5,273 nt of DNA from Thermoprotei archaeon (GTDB taxonomy: Archaea > Thermoproteota > Thermoprotei_A > Sulfolobales > Desulfurococcaceae): assembly GCA_003661825.1 (NCBI GenBank), contig QMWW01000086.1, positions 1-5,273 on the forward strand. Direction: 5' to 3'. Both the position numbers and the translations under genes were made by a program. This document shows positions 4,697 through 5,273 of this stretch, one piece after another; position 1 is the stretch's first letter; the number at the start of each line of letters is the position of its first letter. A model generated the notes under the pieces. That model did not search any database and was not told the origin of the DNA. It was given only the letters and a program-made list of their open reading frames with translations.

Positions 4697-5273
4697 GTGG
4701 AGGGAGAAGGTACTTCCAAGAATAATGCCTTTCACGGCAGGATAAAAGAAAGGATTCTATCAAAAATAGCTGAGTACTTGACATCAAAGGGCTATATAGT
4801 TTACAGAAACGCTATAGTAAGAGGAGAAGGGGTTAAGCATAGGTTCGATCTAGTGGCTAAACAATCTCCTATTCCGGGATCAAACATCAACCTAGGAATA
4901 ATAGTCGTGGAAAACAACGTTAACACTGATCTAGTAGAGAAACTACTTGGCTGGATCGATGAAATACATTCGATTAAAATAATACTTATTCCATTAAGCA
5001 GGGTTGATCGAGAAGCTCAACATCTAGCTCAAAAATATGGAATAGATATTGTAAGCCCTGTTTCAGTTCTTTCACAAATCAAAGCAGGCGAAGAAGAACT
5101 ACTAGAGGCTGGGCATGGGATCGAGGTATACTATGTTGAGCCTAAACTCTCAGTCGAACAAGTAGCCGAGCTATTCTGCCACAAGCTAAAGCCATCGATA
5201 TTCAGGACTACAAAGTATAGTTTAAGCAAAATAGCGCTTATATACTATCCCCTCATTGAACAACAGGTAGAAA
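4697..5273 (+). CDS. Protein with Mrr/restriction-endonuclease-like N-terminal domain (5' part, runs off window)
   Basis: 192 codons are present and the frame is still open at the right edge. GTG at 4697 is the only usual start because TAG lies two codons upstream at 4691-4693. The N-terminus has the order of a PD-(D/E)XK nuclease fold: a helix with HGRIKERIL (13-21) and YLTSKGYIV (27-35), a strand with HRFDLVAK (48-55, Asp51 as candidate metal ligand), and a hydrophobic strand ending IIVVENN (68-74). In active nucleases of this fold the last strand reads E/D-x-K; here Asn74 replaces Lys. A following strand KIILIPLS (94-101) and YGIDIVSP (114-121) complete the Rossmann-like core. After about residue 140, two segments, IEVYYVEP (142-149) and KIALIYYPLIEQ (178-189), look like the start of a second domain seen in archaeal proteins of this kind. 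I infer a DNA-associated or regulatory protein, perhaps without nuclease activity; the missing C-terminus prevents a firmer call. Confidence 0.6.
   Translation, partial: MEGEGTSKNNAFHGRIKERILSKIAEYLTSKGYIVYRNAIVRGEGVKHRFDLVAKQSPIPGSNINLGIIVVENNVNTDLVEKLLGWIDEIHSIKIILIPLSRVDREAQHLAQKYGIDIVSPVSVLSQIKAGEEELLEAGHGIEVYYVEPKLSVEQVAELFCHKLKPSIFRTTKYSLSKIALIYYPLIEQQVE

Noticed and set aside
4841..4866. tRNA T-arm-like GGTTCGATC
   Set aside because: No acceptor, D or anticodon arms surround it, and it encodes the HRFDLVA strand of the terminal gene.

Overview
The window looks like chromosomal DNA from a thermophilic archaeon of the Thermoproteota, most likely near the Desulfurococcales. The evidence is heavy use of ATA, AGA/AGG and CTA codons, GTG and TTG starts, GGTG-type Shine-Dalgarno (SD) sequences, TATA boxes about 26-27 bases upstream of inferred transcript starts, and proteins that read as archaeal. 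I assign the lineage from composition and protein style only. There is no rRNA, tRNA, CRISPR array or insertion sequence.

Layout. (1) Bases 1-862, + strand: the 3' end of a tungstate ABC transporter operon, with the last 68 residues of the TupB-type permease overlapping by 16 bases the complete TupC-type ATPase. (2) Bases 881-2293, - strand: a 470-residue PP-loop protein of the PAPS reductase/CysH superfamily, convergent with tupC. A perfect hairpin sits between the two 3' ends and probably ends both transcripts. (3) Bases 2294-2490: a divergent intergenic region with candidate promoters for both sides. (4) Bases 2491-2808, + strand: a 105-residue protein with two membrane segments and a charged helical tail. 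(5) Bases 2809-3103: a gap with only a doubtful 48-codon ORF, a 12-bp perfect palindrome and a TATA box. (6) Bases 3104-3316, + strand: a stand-alone 70-residue heavy-metal-associated (HMA) domain protein with a CxxC metal site, probably read from a leaderless GTG start. (7) Bases 3383-4552, + strand: a 389-residue CPA2-type cation/proton antiporter with its own promoter, SD and a TTG start. (8) From base 4697 to the window end, + strand: the first 192 codons of a protein with a Mrr/restriction-endonuclease-like N-terminal domain that appears to lack the catalytic lysine.

Together the genes suggest inorganic ion handling: tungstate uptake, a soft-metal-binding protein and Na+(or K+)/H+ exchange, alongside a sulfur/adenylyl-chemistry enzyme of unknown substrate. 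Except for the tup genes, spacing and promoters suggest separate transcription units. I see no clear multi-gene novel system. The least explained items are the CysH-like protein, the degenerate nuclease-like protein, the two-membrane-segment protein, and the palindrome upstream of the HMA gene.
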